From Salegentibacter tibetensis (lineage in GTDB: Bacteria; Bacteroidota; Bacteroidia; Flavobacteriales; Flavobacteriaceae): 46,622 nucleotides of DNA. Where the stretch lies: positions 1-46,622 of the forward strand of contig NZ_JAIQZA010000034.1 in NCBI RefSeq assembly GCF_020164485.1, written 5' to 3'. The notes under the pieces were generated by a model. The model was given only the letters and a program-made list of their open reading frames with translations, was not told the DNA's origin and made no database searches. A program made the position numbers and the translations under genes. This document shows positions 33,819 through 42,926 of this stretch, piece after piece. Positions within the stretch are counted from its first letter, which is position 1; each line of letters opens with the position of its first letter.

Positions 33819-33848
33819 TTGTAATAGTTAAAAAGCTTTGTATATTTG
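33819..33848 (+). promoter_or_regulatory. Promoter of rpmH
   Basis: The -33 TTG at 33819-33821 and the -7 TATATTTG at 33841-33848 are separated by 19 bases, a textbook Bacteroidota promoter. It ends 59 bases before the rpmH ATG. It is the clearest full promoter in the window. Confidence 0.8.
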
Positions 33849-33907
33849 CACGCAGTTTTACAGAGAGCTATAAAAACGATTATTCAGAAGATTTAAAGAT
33901 ATTTAAA

Positions 33908-34066
33908 ATGAAAAGAACGTTTCAACCATCCAAGAGAAAAAGAAAGAACAAGCACGGTTTTCGAGAAAGAATGGCTAGTGCAAACGGAAGAAAAGTCCTC
34001 GCCAGAAGAAGGGCTAAAGGAAGAAAGAAAATATCTGTATCTTCTGAAACCAGACATAAGCACTAA
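33908..34066 (+). CDS. rpmH: 50S ribosomal protein bL34
   Basis: A 52-residue, highly basic ribosomal protein of the large subunit: [19 protein letters not shown], followed by [16 protein letters not shown] and [11 protein letters not shown]. The first 44 or so residues agree with bL34 consensus throughout. It is monocistronic here with a full promoter and its own terminator, and unlike in many bacteria it is not next to rnpA or dnaA. Its small size means a length-limited ORF search misses it. Confidence 0.97.
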   Translation: MKRTFQPSKRKRKNKHGFRERMASANGRKVLARRRAKGRKKISVSSETRHKH

Positions 34067-34090
34067 TGAGAATTAGTATTTAAAATATTT

Positions 34091-34123
34091 AAAGGTGTTA
34101 CTTTGTTAGTAACGCCTTTTTTT
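34091..34123 (+). terminator. Intrinsic terminator of rpmH
   Basis: The arms AAAGGTGTTAC and GTAACGCCTTT pair over 11 bases (one G-U pair) around the loop TTTGTTA, followed by T residues. It separates rpmH from carB. Confidence 0.9.
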
Positions 34124-34176
34124 ATATCCAAACGCTTCCTTACTTTTATGTTTCATTTATTACAATCCTCATAACA

Positions 34177-37029
34177 ATGCCCAAAAACAACAACCTTAAA
34201 AGTATCTTGATTATTGGCTCTGGACCCATTATAATTGGCCAGGCCTGTGAATTTGATTATGCCGGAACGCAATCTTTGCGCTCTTTACGCGAAGATGGGA
34301 TAGAAACTATCCTGCTCAACTCTAATCCGGCCACCATCATGACAGATCCGTCTATGGCAGATCATGTCTACCTGAAACCTTTAACCACAAAATCTATTGT
34401 GGAAATCCTTAAAAAGCATCCTAATATAGATGCGGTTTTGCCAACAATGGGAGGACAAACTGCTTTAAATCTCTGTATTGAGGCCGATGAAAAAGGAATT
34501 TGGGAAGATTTCGGGATAAAATTAATCGGGGTAGATATTGACGCAATCAACATTACCGAAGATCGCGAGAAGTTTAAACAACTTATGGGACGAATTGGAA
34601 TTCCAGTTGCACCTGCAAAAACGGTTACTTCTTATCTTCAGGGTAAAGAAGTTGCGCAGGAATTTGGTTTTCCTCTGGTAATTCGTGCTTCCTTTACTTT
34701 AGGTGGAAGTGGCGCCTCTTTTGTTCACGGACCCGAGGATTTTGATGAAATGCTTACCTATGGTTTAGAAGCTTCGCCAATTCACGAAGTGCTGATAGAT
34801 AAAGCGCTTTTGGGTTGGAAAGAGTATGAACTAGAACTTTTAAGAGATAAGAACGATAATGTGGTGATTATCTGTTCTATAGAAAATATGGACCCTATGG
34901 GAATCCACACCGGGGACTCTATTACGGTAGCTCCGGCTATGACATTAAGCGATACCGCCTACCAGCGTATGCGTGATATGGCGATTAAAATGATGCGCAG
35001 TATTGGAGACTTTGCCGGGGGTTGTAATGTGCAGTTTGCGGTAAGCCCAGACGAAAAAGAAGACATTATCGCGGTAGAGATTAACCCAAGGGTTTCAAGG
35101 TCTTCCGCTTTAGCTTCTAAAGCTACCGGATATCCAATTGCGAAAATTGCTACTAAACTGGCTATTGGTTACAATTTAGATGAACTGGAGAACCAGATCA
35201 CCAAATCTACATCAGCTTTATTCGAACCAACTTTAGACTATGTAATCGTTAAAATTCCGCGTTGGAATTTTGATAAATTTGAAGGCGCAGATCGCACCTT
35301 AGGCCTCCAAATGAAATCTGTGGGTGAAGTTATGGGAATTGGCCGCTCCTTCCAGGAAGCGCTTCATAAAGCTACACAGTCACTTGAAATTAAAAGAAAC
35401 GGACTTGGGGCCGACGGAAAAAGCTACACCAAGTACGACGAAATTATAGAAAAACTTACTTATGCCAGCTGGGATCGTGTTTTTGTGATCTATGATGCAA
35501 TACAGGCGGGAATCCCGTTAAGCCGTATTCATGAGATCACTAAAATAGACATGTGGTTCTTAAGGCAATATGAAGAGCTTTACGCTTTAGATGTTGAGAT
35601 TTCTAAATATGATAAAGAGTCTTTACCTAAAGGTTTATTGCTGGAAGCCAAACAAAAAGGTTTCGCCGATAGACAAATAGCGCATATGCTGGATTGTTTA
35701 GAAAGTGAAGTTTATAATAAGCGTGTAGAATTAGGCGTAAACAGAGTTTACAAATTAGTAGATACCTGTGCCGCCGAATTTAAGGCCGAAACTCCTTATT
35801 ATTACTCCACTTTTGAAGCCGATATTGAAACTCCCGATGGCAAACGTTATGTAGATAACGAAAGCAAAGTAAGCGATAGGAAAAAAATTGTTGTTCTTGG
35901 TTCGGGGCCAAACCGAATAGGGCAGGGTATTGAGTTTGACTACAGCTGTGTGCACGGTGTACTTGCGGCTTCAGAGTGTGGTTATGAAACCATAATGATT
36001 AACTGTAACCCTGAAACAGTTTCAACCGATTTTGATGTTGCCGATAAACTTTATTTCGAACCGGTTTTCTGGGAGCATATTTACGATATCATCCGTCACG
36101 AAAATCCCGAAGGAGTGATCGTTCAGCTTGGTGGGCAAACAGCCTTAAAACTAGCAGAAAAACTGGATCGCTACGGTATAAAAATTATGGGAACCAGTTA
36201 TGAAGCTTTGGATCTTGCTGAAGATCGCGGAAGTTTCTCAAAATTACTTCAGGCCAACGATATTCCTTATCCTGAATTTGGAACCGCTGAAAGCGCAGAT
36301 GAAGCCTTAGCACTTGCCGATGAGCTTGACTTCCCAATCCTTGTAAGACCTTCTTATGTTTTGGGTGGCCAGGGAATGAAAATCGTGATCAATAAAGACG
36401 AGCTGGAAGAAACCGTAGTAGACCTGCTTAGAAAAATTCCGAATAATAAATTATTGCTTGACCATTATTTAGATGGCGCTATAGAAGCTGAAGCCGATGC
36501 AATCTGTGATGGTGAAGACGTTCATATTATCGGGATCATGGAGCATATTGAACCTTGCGGAATTCACTCCGGGGATTCTAATGCGTTGCTACCTCCTTTT
36601 AATCTTGGAGATCTGGTAATGGAGCAGATTAAAGACCATACCCGTAAGATCGCTTTAGCGCTTAATACCGTTGGTTTAATCAATATACAGTTCGCGATAA
36701 AGGATGATATGGTTTATATTATTGAGGCCAATCCAAGGGCGTCCAGAACGGTGCCATTTATAGCAAAGGCATATAAAGAGCCTTATGTGAATTACGCGAC
36801 CAAAGTAATGCTGGGACATAAAAAAGTTAAGGATTTCAACTTTAATCCACAGTTGGAAGGTTACGCGATAAAACAACCCGTATTCTCTTTCAATAAGTTC
36901 CATAAAGTGAACAAGCAACTCGGTCCTGAAATGAAAAGTACCGGGGAAAGTATTCTCTTTATTGATAGTTTAAGAGATGATGCTTTTTACGACCTGTACA
37001 GCAGAAGAAAAATGTACTTGAGTAAATAG
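34177..37029 (+). CDS. carB: Carbamoyl-phosphate synthase large chain, short form
   Basis: Makes carbamoyl phosphate from bicarbonate, ammonia (from CarA) and two ATP, for pyrimidine and arginine synthesis. The two ATP-grasp halves show the duplicated GSGPIIIGQACEFDYAGTQS near residue 12 and GSGPNRIGQGIEFDYSCVHG near residue 575, with metal-binding EINPRVSRSS and EANPRASRTV segments. At 950 residues the protein ends right after the second ATP-grasp half; the E. coli enzyme has 1073. The missing part corresponds to the C-terminal MGS-like domain that binds UMP and ornithine, so the allosteric control of E. coli is not expected. carA is not in the window. Confidence 0.95.
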   Translation: MPKNNNLKSILIIGSGPIIIGQACEFDYAGTQSLRSLREDGIETILLNSNPATIMTDPSMADHVYLKPLTTKSIVEILKKHPNIDAVLPTMGGQTALNLCIEADEKGIWEDFGIKLIGVDIDAINITEDREKFKQLMGRIGIPVAPAKTVTSYLQGKEVAQEFGFPLVIRASFTLGGSGASFVHGPEDFDEMLTYGLEASPIHEVLIDKALLGWKEYELELLRDKNDNVVIICSIENMDPMGIHTGDSITVAPAMTLSDTAYQRMRDMAIKMMRSIGDFAGGCNVQFAVSPDEKEDIIAVEINPRVSRSSALASKATGYPIAKIATKLAIGYNLDELENQITKSTSALFEPTLDYVIVKIPRWNFDKFEGADRTLGLQMKSVGEVMGIGRSFQEALHKATQSLEIKRNGLGADGKSYTKYDEIIEKLTYASWDRVFVIYDAIQAGIPLSRIHEITKIDMWFLRQYEELYALDVEISKYDKESLPKGLLLEAKQKGFADRQIAHMLDCLESEVYNKRVELGVNRVYKLVDTCAAEFKAETPYYYSTFEADIETPDGKRYVDNESKVSDRKKIVVLGSGPNRIGQGIEFDYSCVHGVLAASECGYETIMINCNPETVSTDFDVADKLYFEPVFWEHIYDIIRHENPEGVIVQLGGQTALKLAEKLDRYGIKIMGTSYEALDLAEDRGSFSKLLQANDIPYPEFGTAESADEALALADELDFPILVRPSYVLGGQGMKIVINKDELEETVVDLLRKIPNNKLLLDHYLDGAIEAEADAICDGEDVHIIGIMEHIEPCGIHSGDSNALLPPFNLGDLVMEQIKDHTRKIALALNTVGLINIQFAIKDDMVYIIEANPRASRTVPFIAKAYKEPYVNYATKVMLGHKKVKDFNFNPQLEGYAIKQPVFSFNKFHKVNKQLGPEMKSTGESILFIDSLRDDAFYDLYSRRKMYLSK

Positions 37030-37050
37030 TTTAACTTTTAAAATATAAAG

Positions 37051-37083
37051 ACCTCACAGGTTTCAAAAACCTGTGAGGTTTTT
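37051..37083 (+). terminator. Intrinsic terminator after carB
   Basis: A perfect 13-bp stem, ACCTCACAGGTTT and its complement around the loop CAA, followed by T residues, 22 bases after the carB stop codon. Confidence 0.92.
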
Positions 37084-37095
37084 AACTATAGAATT

Positions 37096-37127
37096 CCTGC
37101 AAGGTTTTAAAAATCTTGTAGGTTTTT
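37096..37127 (+). terminator. Second hairpin after carB
   Basis: CCTGCAAG and CTTGTAGG form an 8-bp stem (one G-U pair) followed by five T, just 13 bases after the first terminator. A third related half-site, ACCTCGCAGG, follows near 37144-37153. Confidence 0.65.
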
Positions 37128-37169
37128 CTAATTTAGGCAAATAACCTCGCAGGATTTTAATTAGAATTT

Positions 37170-37562
37170 ATGAAAGAACTCGTACTTATAATCGGTGGAA
37201 TTTACGGTACATTGGCTGTAATTTTAGGTGCCTTTGGAGCGCACGCTTTAAAGAAACGTTTTTCTGAAGATCAGCTAAAAAGTTTTGAAACGGGCGTTAA
37301 ATATCAGATGTACCATGCGATTATGCTAATTATCTCTGGAATTGTGTTTCCGTTTATTGGGACCTCACAGCAACTTGTCGCGTGGTTTTTTATTATAGGG
37401 ATTTTCCTTTTTTCTTTCAGTATCTATGGCTTGACCCTAAGTGCTTCCGCAGGAAAGAAAATAAAGGTTCTGGGACCAATTACGCCACTTGGCGGACTTT
37501 TACTTATTCTTGGCTGGATCTTTTTCACAATAAATATAGCCGAAATCGCAACTTACCTATAA
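37170..37562 (+). CDS. DUF423 membrane protein
   Basis: A 130-residue inner-membrane protein of the DUF423 (YgdD) family. It starts with a hydrophobic helix containing GGIYGTLAVILGAFGAHALK, carries the conserved FETGVKYQMYHAIMLI motif, and has further helices at about 70-95 and 102-125 with GPITPLGGLLLILGWI. The function is unknown, although the family is widespread. It lies after the carB terminators and its end overlaps the converging symporter gene by six bases. Confidence 0.88.
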   Translation: MKELVLIIGGIYGTLAVILGAFGAHALKKRFSEDQLKSFETGVKYQMYHAIMLIISGIVFPFIGTSQQLVAWFFIIGIFLFSFSIYGLTLSASAGKKIKVLGPITPLGGLLLILGWIFFTINIAEIATYL

Positions 37563-38531
37563 AACTTCTCCTGAAGTTTCAGCGTGCAAAACACGTTTTC
37601 TATACTTTTCAGCATAAAAAGCGATCAGCAATAATTGCAAAGAATGATAGATCATAATGGGCAGCAGTAAAAGCCCGGTATTTGCTGAATTTCCAAAGAT
37701 TACTTTCACCATTACAGAGCCGTGAACCAGGGATTTTTTAGTTCCGCAAAACTGCGCTGTGATCTTGTCTTTTAGGTCAAAGCCCAACAAATTACAAATT
37801 AAGCCGAGTCCAAAATAGACTACAAAAAACAAGAGGACAACTATCCCGGTAAGTTTAAGTAAATCATCTGTTTGTACGCTACTGAATAAATTGGAGTTGA
37901 AAGAGTTACTAAAACTGGAGTAAACAATTAGTATAATGGTGGTTTTGTCTAATAAGCCCAAAGTTTTACTGTGTTTTCTTGCGAAATCTCCCAGGAATTT
38001 TTGCAGGATTAGTCCCAGAATTAACGGAATAATTATTTGCCAGCATAATTTTATAAGTACATCCAGAAATTCAAAATCGGCACTTCCACTCAGGAAAAAA
38101 CTCAGCCAAATAGGCGTTGCGAAAATCCCAATTAATCCCGAAAGACTGGCATTAAAAATAGCTGTTGGTAAATTCCCTTTAGCCAGCGAAACCATAACGA
38201 TGGAAGACGAAACGGTGGAGGGCAGGGTGCCCAGAAAAAACAGCGCTATCCAAAGATCTGAACCAGTCCCGGCTTCAAAAAGCGGTAAACACAGTAGCGC
38301 CAATATCGGGAAAACTACAAATGTGGTCACCTGAATTACGATATGAACCTTGTAATTCAGAAACCCCAGTTTAAATTCTGCGGGAGATAATTTTAATCCG
38401 TAGAAAAAGAAAATAAAACCAATCCCAATATCGGTAATGGTTTTTAAGGGTAAAATTTCTATTCCCTGGGGGAAAAGATAAGCGATGATTATCGCTAAAA
38501 ATATCGCCGCTATAAATCCGTTAAACTTCAA
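37557..38531 (-). CDS. Bile acid:sodium symporter family protein
   Basis: A 324-residue inner-membrane protein with about nine or ten hydrophobic helices, of the SBF-like/YfeH branch of the bile-acid:sodium symporter superfamily. Diagnostic pieces include IGFIFFFYGLKLSPAEFK near residue 37, FFLGTLPSTVSSSIVMVSLAKGN around 95-118 with its conserved Pro-Ser-Thr, and FCGTKKSLVHGSVMVKVIFG. The substrate in bacteria is uncertain: organic anions are possible, not necessarily bile acids. It is the last gene of the rmuC operon. Confidence 0.87.
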   Translation of the reverse strand: MKFNGFIAAIFLAIIIAYLFPQGIEILPLKTITDIGIGFIFFFYGLKLSPAEFKLGFLNYKVHIVIQVTTFVVFPILALLCLPLFEAGTGSDLWIALFFLGTLPSTVSSSIVMVSLAKGNLPTAIFNASLSGLIGIFATPIWLSFFLSGSADFEFLDVLIKLCWQIIIPLILGLILQKFLGDFARKHSKTLGLLDKTTIILIVYSSFSNSFNSNLFSSVQTDDLLKLTGIVVLLFFVVYFGLGLICNLLGFDLKDKITAQFCGTKKSLVHGSVMVKVIFGNSANTGLLLLPIMIYHSLQLLLIAFYAEKYRKRVLHAETSGEVL

Positions 38532-38540
38532 ATTGATAGC

Positions 38541-39083
38541 TTAATTTTCAATTTTCACCTTATAATTTTCCAGTAAATGCACATATTCTTCCGAAGAAAA
38601 ATCGGTTTCATGAAACTCTTTCTTACGATTCAGCTTCATCTTATTACGTTTTATGCTTTTCGCAAATCGGCGTATATCGTGATCGTTCGAAAGGATTAAA
38701 CCAGGAACCTGTAAAGATTTTCCGTCTTCATCTTTGGCTACCATCGTAAAATAGGATGAATTGCAATGCTTTAGCTCGCCGGTTCTAATATTTTCAGCTT
38801 CTACACGAATCCCGATTACCATGGAGCTATTGCCCACGTAATTCACAGAAGCTTTCATGGTTACCAGTTCGCCGATTTCTATAGGTTTTAGAAAATCCAC
38901 CGTATCTACGCTGGCGGTCACGCAGTACGCGCCGGAATGTTTGGAAGCGCAGGCAAAAGCAATGCGGTCCATAAGAGAGAGTACATAGCCCCCGTGAATT
39001 TTTCCGTTGAAATTTGAATAGTTAGGCAGCATTAATTCTGAAATATCTACCTGTGAGTCTTTTACGTATTTAAATTTGGTCAT
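38541..39083 (-). CDS. Acyl-CoA thioesterase (hotdog fold)
   Basis: A 180-residue cytoplasmic thioesterase of the YciA/BFIT hotdog type, cleaving acyl-CoA. The catalytic region is NFNGKIHGGYVLSLMDRIAFACASKH, with the GGxxLxxxDxxA pattern that places the acid residue at the hotdog helix. Beta strands VDTVDFLKPIEIGELVTM and MVIGIRVEAENIRTGE follow, and an arginine/lysine-rich tail closes it. It is nine bases before the symporter gene and three after the gene at 39087. Confidence 0.88.
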   Translation of the reverse strand: MTKFKYVKDSQVDISELMLPNYSNFNGKIHGGYVLSLMDRIAFACASKHSGAYCVTASVDTVDFLKPIEIGELVTMKASVNYVGNSSMVIGIRVEAENIRTGELKHCNSSYFTMVAKDEDGKSLQVPGLILSNDHDIRRFAKSIKRNKMKLNRKKEFHETDFSSEEYVHLLENYKVKIEN

Positions 39084-39086
39084 AAA

Positions 39087-39455
39087 TTATCGGTCTCTAA
39101 AGTGAGGGGATTCGCTTTTTTCTACTTCGGTTATAAAATATTTGGTATCGCCCCAAAAGAAAAAAGTTGCGTAGCGCTCAACATATCTAAGCCTAACGTA
39201 ATTACCTTCGTTCTCCTGAAGTGCTTTAATAGCTTCTTGATTGCTGTCTAAAACTGAGAATTGAAAGATCTGTGCGCCACTAATTCCCTGGCTAATTTCT
39301 CCTTCCCAGGTTTTTGAAACAACACCTTTTTTACTGAATTTTATGAGTTCACCACTCCGGGTGCCCTCACTGTAAGGCACAAAATAAATAAAGGCAAACC
39401 AGGCGATAAAGAGTAGTACAATGCCGCCTAAAATACCAAACAGTGTTTTTTTCAT
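39087..39455 (-). CDS. Conserved membrane-anchored hypothetical protein
   Basis: A 122-residue protein with one N-terminal membrane helix (residues 8-28) and a beta-rich extracytoplasmic domain: YSEGTRSGELIKFSKKGVV, KTWEGEISQGISGAQIFQFSV and VRLRYVERYATFFFWGDTKYF. Relatives in Flavobacteriia carry this same pattern and have, in my memory, sometimes been labelled 6-phosphogluconate dehydrogenase, which its size and lack of a Rossmann motif do not support. No function is known. It lies in the rmuC operon. Confidence 0.75.
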   Translation of the reverse strand: MKKTLFGILGGIVLLFIAWFAFIYFVPYSEGTRSGELIKFSKKGVVSKTWEGEISQGISGAQIFQFSVLDSNQEAIKALQENEGNYVRLRYVERYATFFFWGDTKYFITEVEKSESPHFRDR

Positions 39456-39461
39456 CTTCGG

Positions 39462-40604
39462 TTAATTATAAATTTTCTGAACAAATTCTTCAATTTTAGA
39501 AGGTTCCAGCCAGCGAGTAACAATTACCAGGTTTTCTTTACGATCTACAATAATAAAATTTCCGCCGAAACCTGCCGCATAAAATATGTCTTTATCTACA
39601 TTTTTCCATTGTCTCGGTCCATCTGCATTTAGCCACCACATATATCCATAGTTTGGATTGGTAGCTGAAGGCTGCACAGCTTCTTCAATAAGACTCGCAG
39701 AAATTAATTCTTTCTCATTCCATTTTCCGTTGTTCATAAACAACAAACCGAAACGAGCCATATCTTCAGTATTAATAAACATTCCTCCCCCGGAATGCCC
39801 GCCACCGCTAACCGACTGCATTTTGAAACCATCTATGGTAGTCCAGGAGTTATCGTAACCAAACCATCGCCAGCTGGACGACGCATTTATGGGGTCCATA
39901 ATTTCTTCTTTTAAAACGCTGGGAAGTGGTTTTCTAAAAACGTTCAACAAAGAATAAGCAAGTACGTTTACCCGCACATCATTGTATTTATAATGCGTAC
40001 CCGGTTCGTAGAGTTCACGATTTCTCCAATCGTCAATTCCGTTTTCCTGTGATGGCCTGTCGGCCCAATCGTAAGAACCCCAAAGTTCCCCGCTCCAGTC
40101 CGAGTTTTGTTCTAATAAATGTTTCCAGGTTATTTTTGAGTTGTGTTCGCCTTCAAAAGTATCGTCCCAAACGTAATTAACAGCCGGTTCTTCCACATCG
40201 GTAATCAGGTTTTTATCTAAAGCGAGTAGTGCAGTGGTAGATAGAAAGCTCTTAGTAACGCTAAACGTCATATCTACGCGTTTGATATCGCCCCATTTGG
40301 CGACCAGGTAACCATCTTTTAGAATCATTCCTGCCGGGCCACCACGTCTTTTTGTAGGGCCTAATATTTCGTGATATGGTTCGTGCTGAAATCCTTTTAA
40401 AATTGCCTGGCGTAAATCCTTGGATTCTGAATATTCATTGGCTTCAGCAAACTGAACCGCTTCAGAAAAATCTAAATTAAAAGTACTTGGATCTTTCTCT
40501 TCCCAGGTTCCACTTTCTGGAAAATAAATTTCCTGTGCAAAAATATTCAGTGTAAAAAAGCTAAAAAGTAAAAGGCTTAAAAATGATGTTCTAGTTATTT
40601 TCAT
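39462..40604 (-). CDS. Exported serine hydrolase (beta-lactamase family)
   Basis: A 380-residue periplasmic enzyme of the class C beta-lactamase/esterase (PF00144) family. A signal peptide ends near NIFAQ. The SxxK motif is S115-V-T-K118 in FSVTKSFLS, the Tyr motif is YKYNDVRVN (Y-x-N), and the third motif is the HSGGGMFI-like segment further on (KTG in true beta-lactamases). Members are penicillin-binding proteins, D-aminopeptidases or esterases rather than antibiotic-hydrolysing enzymes. It starts one base after the rmuC stop and ends six bases before the next gene. Confidence 0.88.
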   Translation of the reverse strand: MKITRTSFLSLLLFSFFTLNIFAQEIYFPESGTWEEKDPSTFNLDFSEAVQFAEANEYSESKDLRQAILKGFQHEPYHEILGPTKRRGGPAGMILKDGYLVAKWGDIKRVDMTFSVTKSFLSTTALLALDKNLITDVEEPAVNYVWDDTFEGEHNSKITWKHLLEQNSDWSGELWGSYDWADRPSQENGIDDWRNRELYEPGTHYKYNDVRVNVLAYSLLNVFRKPLPSVLKEEIMDPINASSSWRWFGYDNSWTTIDGFKMQSVSGGGHSGGGMFINTEDMARFGLLFMNNGKWNEKELISASLIEEAVQPSATNPNYGYMWWLNADGPRQWKNVDKDIFYAAGFGGNFIIVDRKENLVIVTRWLEPSKIEEFVQKIYN

Positions 40605-40605
40605 G

Positions 40606-42015
40606 TTAATTGATTATTTTATTTTCTTCAATTTCTTCTTCCTGATCGATAGTCGAAAGCATTTTAGGGTCAATTTGCTTGCTGGCTTTGGCGCCTAGTT
40701 TTTTAAGTTTTTCTACCCGCCGGAGTAAATTCCCCTTTCCGGTCAATTTTTTCATCGCGCCCTCATAAGAGTTTTGAACCGTTCCTAGCTGCCGACCAAC
40801 TTTCGTTAGCTCTTCCGTTAAAGTGGTAAATGAGTCGTACAAAGCACCGGCCTGGGTGGCAATAGCAATGGCATTTTGTTTTTGTTTCTCGTTTTGCCAC
40901 ATACTGTCTATGGTTTTTAGAACAGCAAGCAGGGTAGTGGGCGTAACGATGATGATATTCTTATCAAAAGCTTCGGAATATAATCCCGGATATTCGTTTG
41001 AAGCTACAGCGAATGCAGCTTCAATAGGGATGAAAAGCAAGACAAAATCCGGGCTTTCCATCTGGTACAATTGATGGTAATTTTTGCTTCCAAGTTCGTT
41101 TACCCGATTTCGAATGGCCGTAAGGTGATTTTTTAAATGTTGTTTTCTGTGGGTTTCTTCGGTTTCGTTGCTGTAGCGCTCGTAAGCATTGAGCGAAACT
41201 TTAGAATCTACAATCATTTTTTTGTCAGCCGGCAGGTTAATAACCACATCGGGCAACACACGTTTTCCATCTGCATTAGTAAAACTTGGCTGTACTGTGT
41301 ATTCACTACCTTTTTGTAAGCCACTACGTTCCAGGACCCGCTCCAGGATCATTTCGCCCCAATTGCCCTGGGTTTTTGCGTCTCCTTTGAGTGCTTTGGT
41401 AAGATTGGTAGCTTCCTTACTCATTTGCTCGTTAAGCTCTTTTAAACCTATAATTTGCTGCCGCAGCATCGCATGGCGGTCTATACTTTCTTTATTTCCC
41501 TCTTCGATACGTTTTTCAAAATGAAGGATTTTTTCCTGTAACGGATTTAAAATATTTTGAATGTTTTCTTTATTCTGAAGGGTAAATTTCTCAGATTTTT
41601 GCTCTAAAATTTTATTGGCAAGGTTTTCAAATTCCTTTTCAAATTTCTTTTGAAGTTGCTCAACTTCATTCTTTTGCTCTTTATTTCTTAGCTCTAAATT
41701 TTCAAATTCTGCATTTTTTCGGGTGAGTTCAGTGCTCAAAAAATCTTTTTCCCTGCGTATTTTTTCCCGTTCGTTTTCGAGTTTTTCAGCCTGTAGCTGA
41801 GCAGTTTTTTTATAATCGGATAATTCAGCTTTATGATTCTCCAGATTATTGTTTAATTGGTTTTTAAGTTCTTCAACCTGAAGGGATAGTTGATTATTTT
41901 TTTCCTGCAGAATGACTTCTTTGTTTTTATTTTTTAATCCTGAAATAAGTTTTCCGAAGTAAAGTCCGAGAAGGAGAGCGACAAATATTAAAGCGATGAG
42001 TAAGTAATCGTTCAT
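40606..42015 (-). CDS. rmuC: DNA recombination protein RmuC
   Basis: A 469-residue protein with an N-terminal membrane helix (residues 5-22), a long coiled coil (about 30-200, heavy in Glu/Lys/Gln), and the RmuC nuclease-like domain that follows. Hallmarks: ALKGDAKTQGNWGEMILERVLERSGLQKGSEY, VVINLPADKKMIVDSKVSL and DFVLLFIPIEAAF, the PD-(D/E)XK-like RmuC signature. RmuC limits recombination-associated rearrangement in E. coli. It starts the operon with the serine hydrolase, the membrane-anchored unknown, the thioesterase and the symporter, and is separated from the ABC ATPase gene by 114 bases. Confidence 0.93.
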   Translation of the reverse strand: MNDYLLIALIFVALLLGLYFGKLISGLKNKNKEVILQEKNNQLSLQVEELKNQLNNNLENHKAELSDYKKTAQLQAEKLENEREKIRREKDFLSTELTRKNAEFENLELRNKEQKNEVEQLQKKFEKEFENLANKILEQKSEKFTLQNKENIQNILNPLQEKILHFEKRIEEGNKESIDRHAMLRQQIIGLKELNEQMSKEATNLTKALKGDAKTQGNWGEMILERVLERSGLQKGSEYTVQPSFTNADGKRVLPDVVINLPADKKMIVDSKVSLNAYERYSNETEETHRKQHLKNHLTAIRNRVNELGSKNYHQLYQMESPDFVLLFIPIEAAFAVASNEYPGLYSEAFDKNIIIVTPTTLLAVLKTIDSMWQNEKQKQNAIAIATQAGALYDSFTTLTEELTKVGRQLGTVQNSYEGAMKKLTGKGNLLRRVEKLKKLGAKASKQIDPKMLSTIDQEEEIEENKIIN

Positions 42016-42129
42016 TGAGAAACAGGAGTTTTCCCAAAGATACTTAATTGGCGGAATTGTTCTAAAAAATCCAGGCTTAGATTAGTAAAAATTAGACTTT
42101 GAAAGTTTGATTTACGATTACTATGAAAA

Positions 42130-42924
42130 CTAAGGATTAATTTTAAATGAAGCCGATTCCTTATCGAAAACAATAAGCCCTTCCGGGAAAACTGTGGAAA
42201 ATGCACCGGAATCCAGCAGTTCCTTTGGAGAACCGGTGGTTATCTTTTTATCCTGCATCAAAATTATCTTATCACAAAGCTGAATGGCAAGATTGATCTC
42301 GTGCGAAGCAAAGACAATTGCCTTATTGGTCTTTCGGGTGAGTTTTTTTAGCAATTTGAGCACGTAGGCTTTATGGTATAAATCTAAATGCGTAGTGGGT
42401 TCATCTAAGATAACCAGGGGCGTATTTTGTGCAATTGCCCGGGCAATTAAAACTTTTTGCAACTGGCCGTCGCTTAACTCGTAACATTTTTTGTTTTGTA
42501 AATCTTCAATTCCTACATTTTGCAAGGACTTCTTAATTTGTCGTAAATCGTTTTTGCCCAACCTGCCAATCCAATTAGTGTAGGGTTGTCGGCCAAGGGC
42601 TACAAGCTCAAAAACGCTTAAGTTTTTGGAAATAGGTTGTTCGGTTAGCACGAGACTAACTAAAGAAGCCAGTTCCAAAGAATCTATCTGCTGAATTTGT
42701 TCATTGTTAACCAATACTTTGCCTCTCAGCGCATCCTGAACACCGCTTAATGTTCTTAAAAATGTAGATTTTCCAACCCCGTTTATGCCAATTACGGCTA
42801 CAAGTTCCCCTTCGTTCACCTCAATATTGATTGCTTCAGCAATAAGAGTTTTTTCGTTTTTATTACTGTAACCAATATCTAAGTTGATGGTTTTAAGGAT
42901 GCTATGTTTTGTGGTTTCTGTCAA
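42130..42924 (-). CDS. Iron/cobalamin-type ABC transporter ATPase
   Basis: A 264-residue ATPase of the FecE/BtuD/FhuC family that powers import of a metal chelate. Walker A is GINGVGKST at residues 46-54, the signature is LSDGQLQKV (with Asp in place of the usual Gly of LSGGQ), and Walker B is LVILDEPTTHLDL, followed by the switch His in FASHEINLA. It lies two bases after the permease gene, so they are cotranscribed. The exact substrate (siderophore, heme or cobalamin) is not evident. Confidence 0.92.
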   Translation of the reverse strand: MTETTKHSILKTINLDIGYSNKNEKTLIAEAINIEVNEGELVAVIGINGVGKSTFLRTLSGVQDALRGKVLVNNEQIQQIDSLELASLVSLVLTEQPISKNLSVFELVALGRQPYTNWIGRLGKNDLRQIKKSLQNVGIEDLQNKKCYELSDGQLQKVLIARAIAQNTPLVILDEPTTHLDLYHKAYVLKLLKKLTRKTNKAIVFASHEINLAIQLCDKIILMQDKKITTGSPKELLDSGAFSTVFPEGLIVFDKESASFKINP

Positions 42925-42926
42925 CT

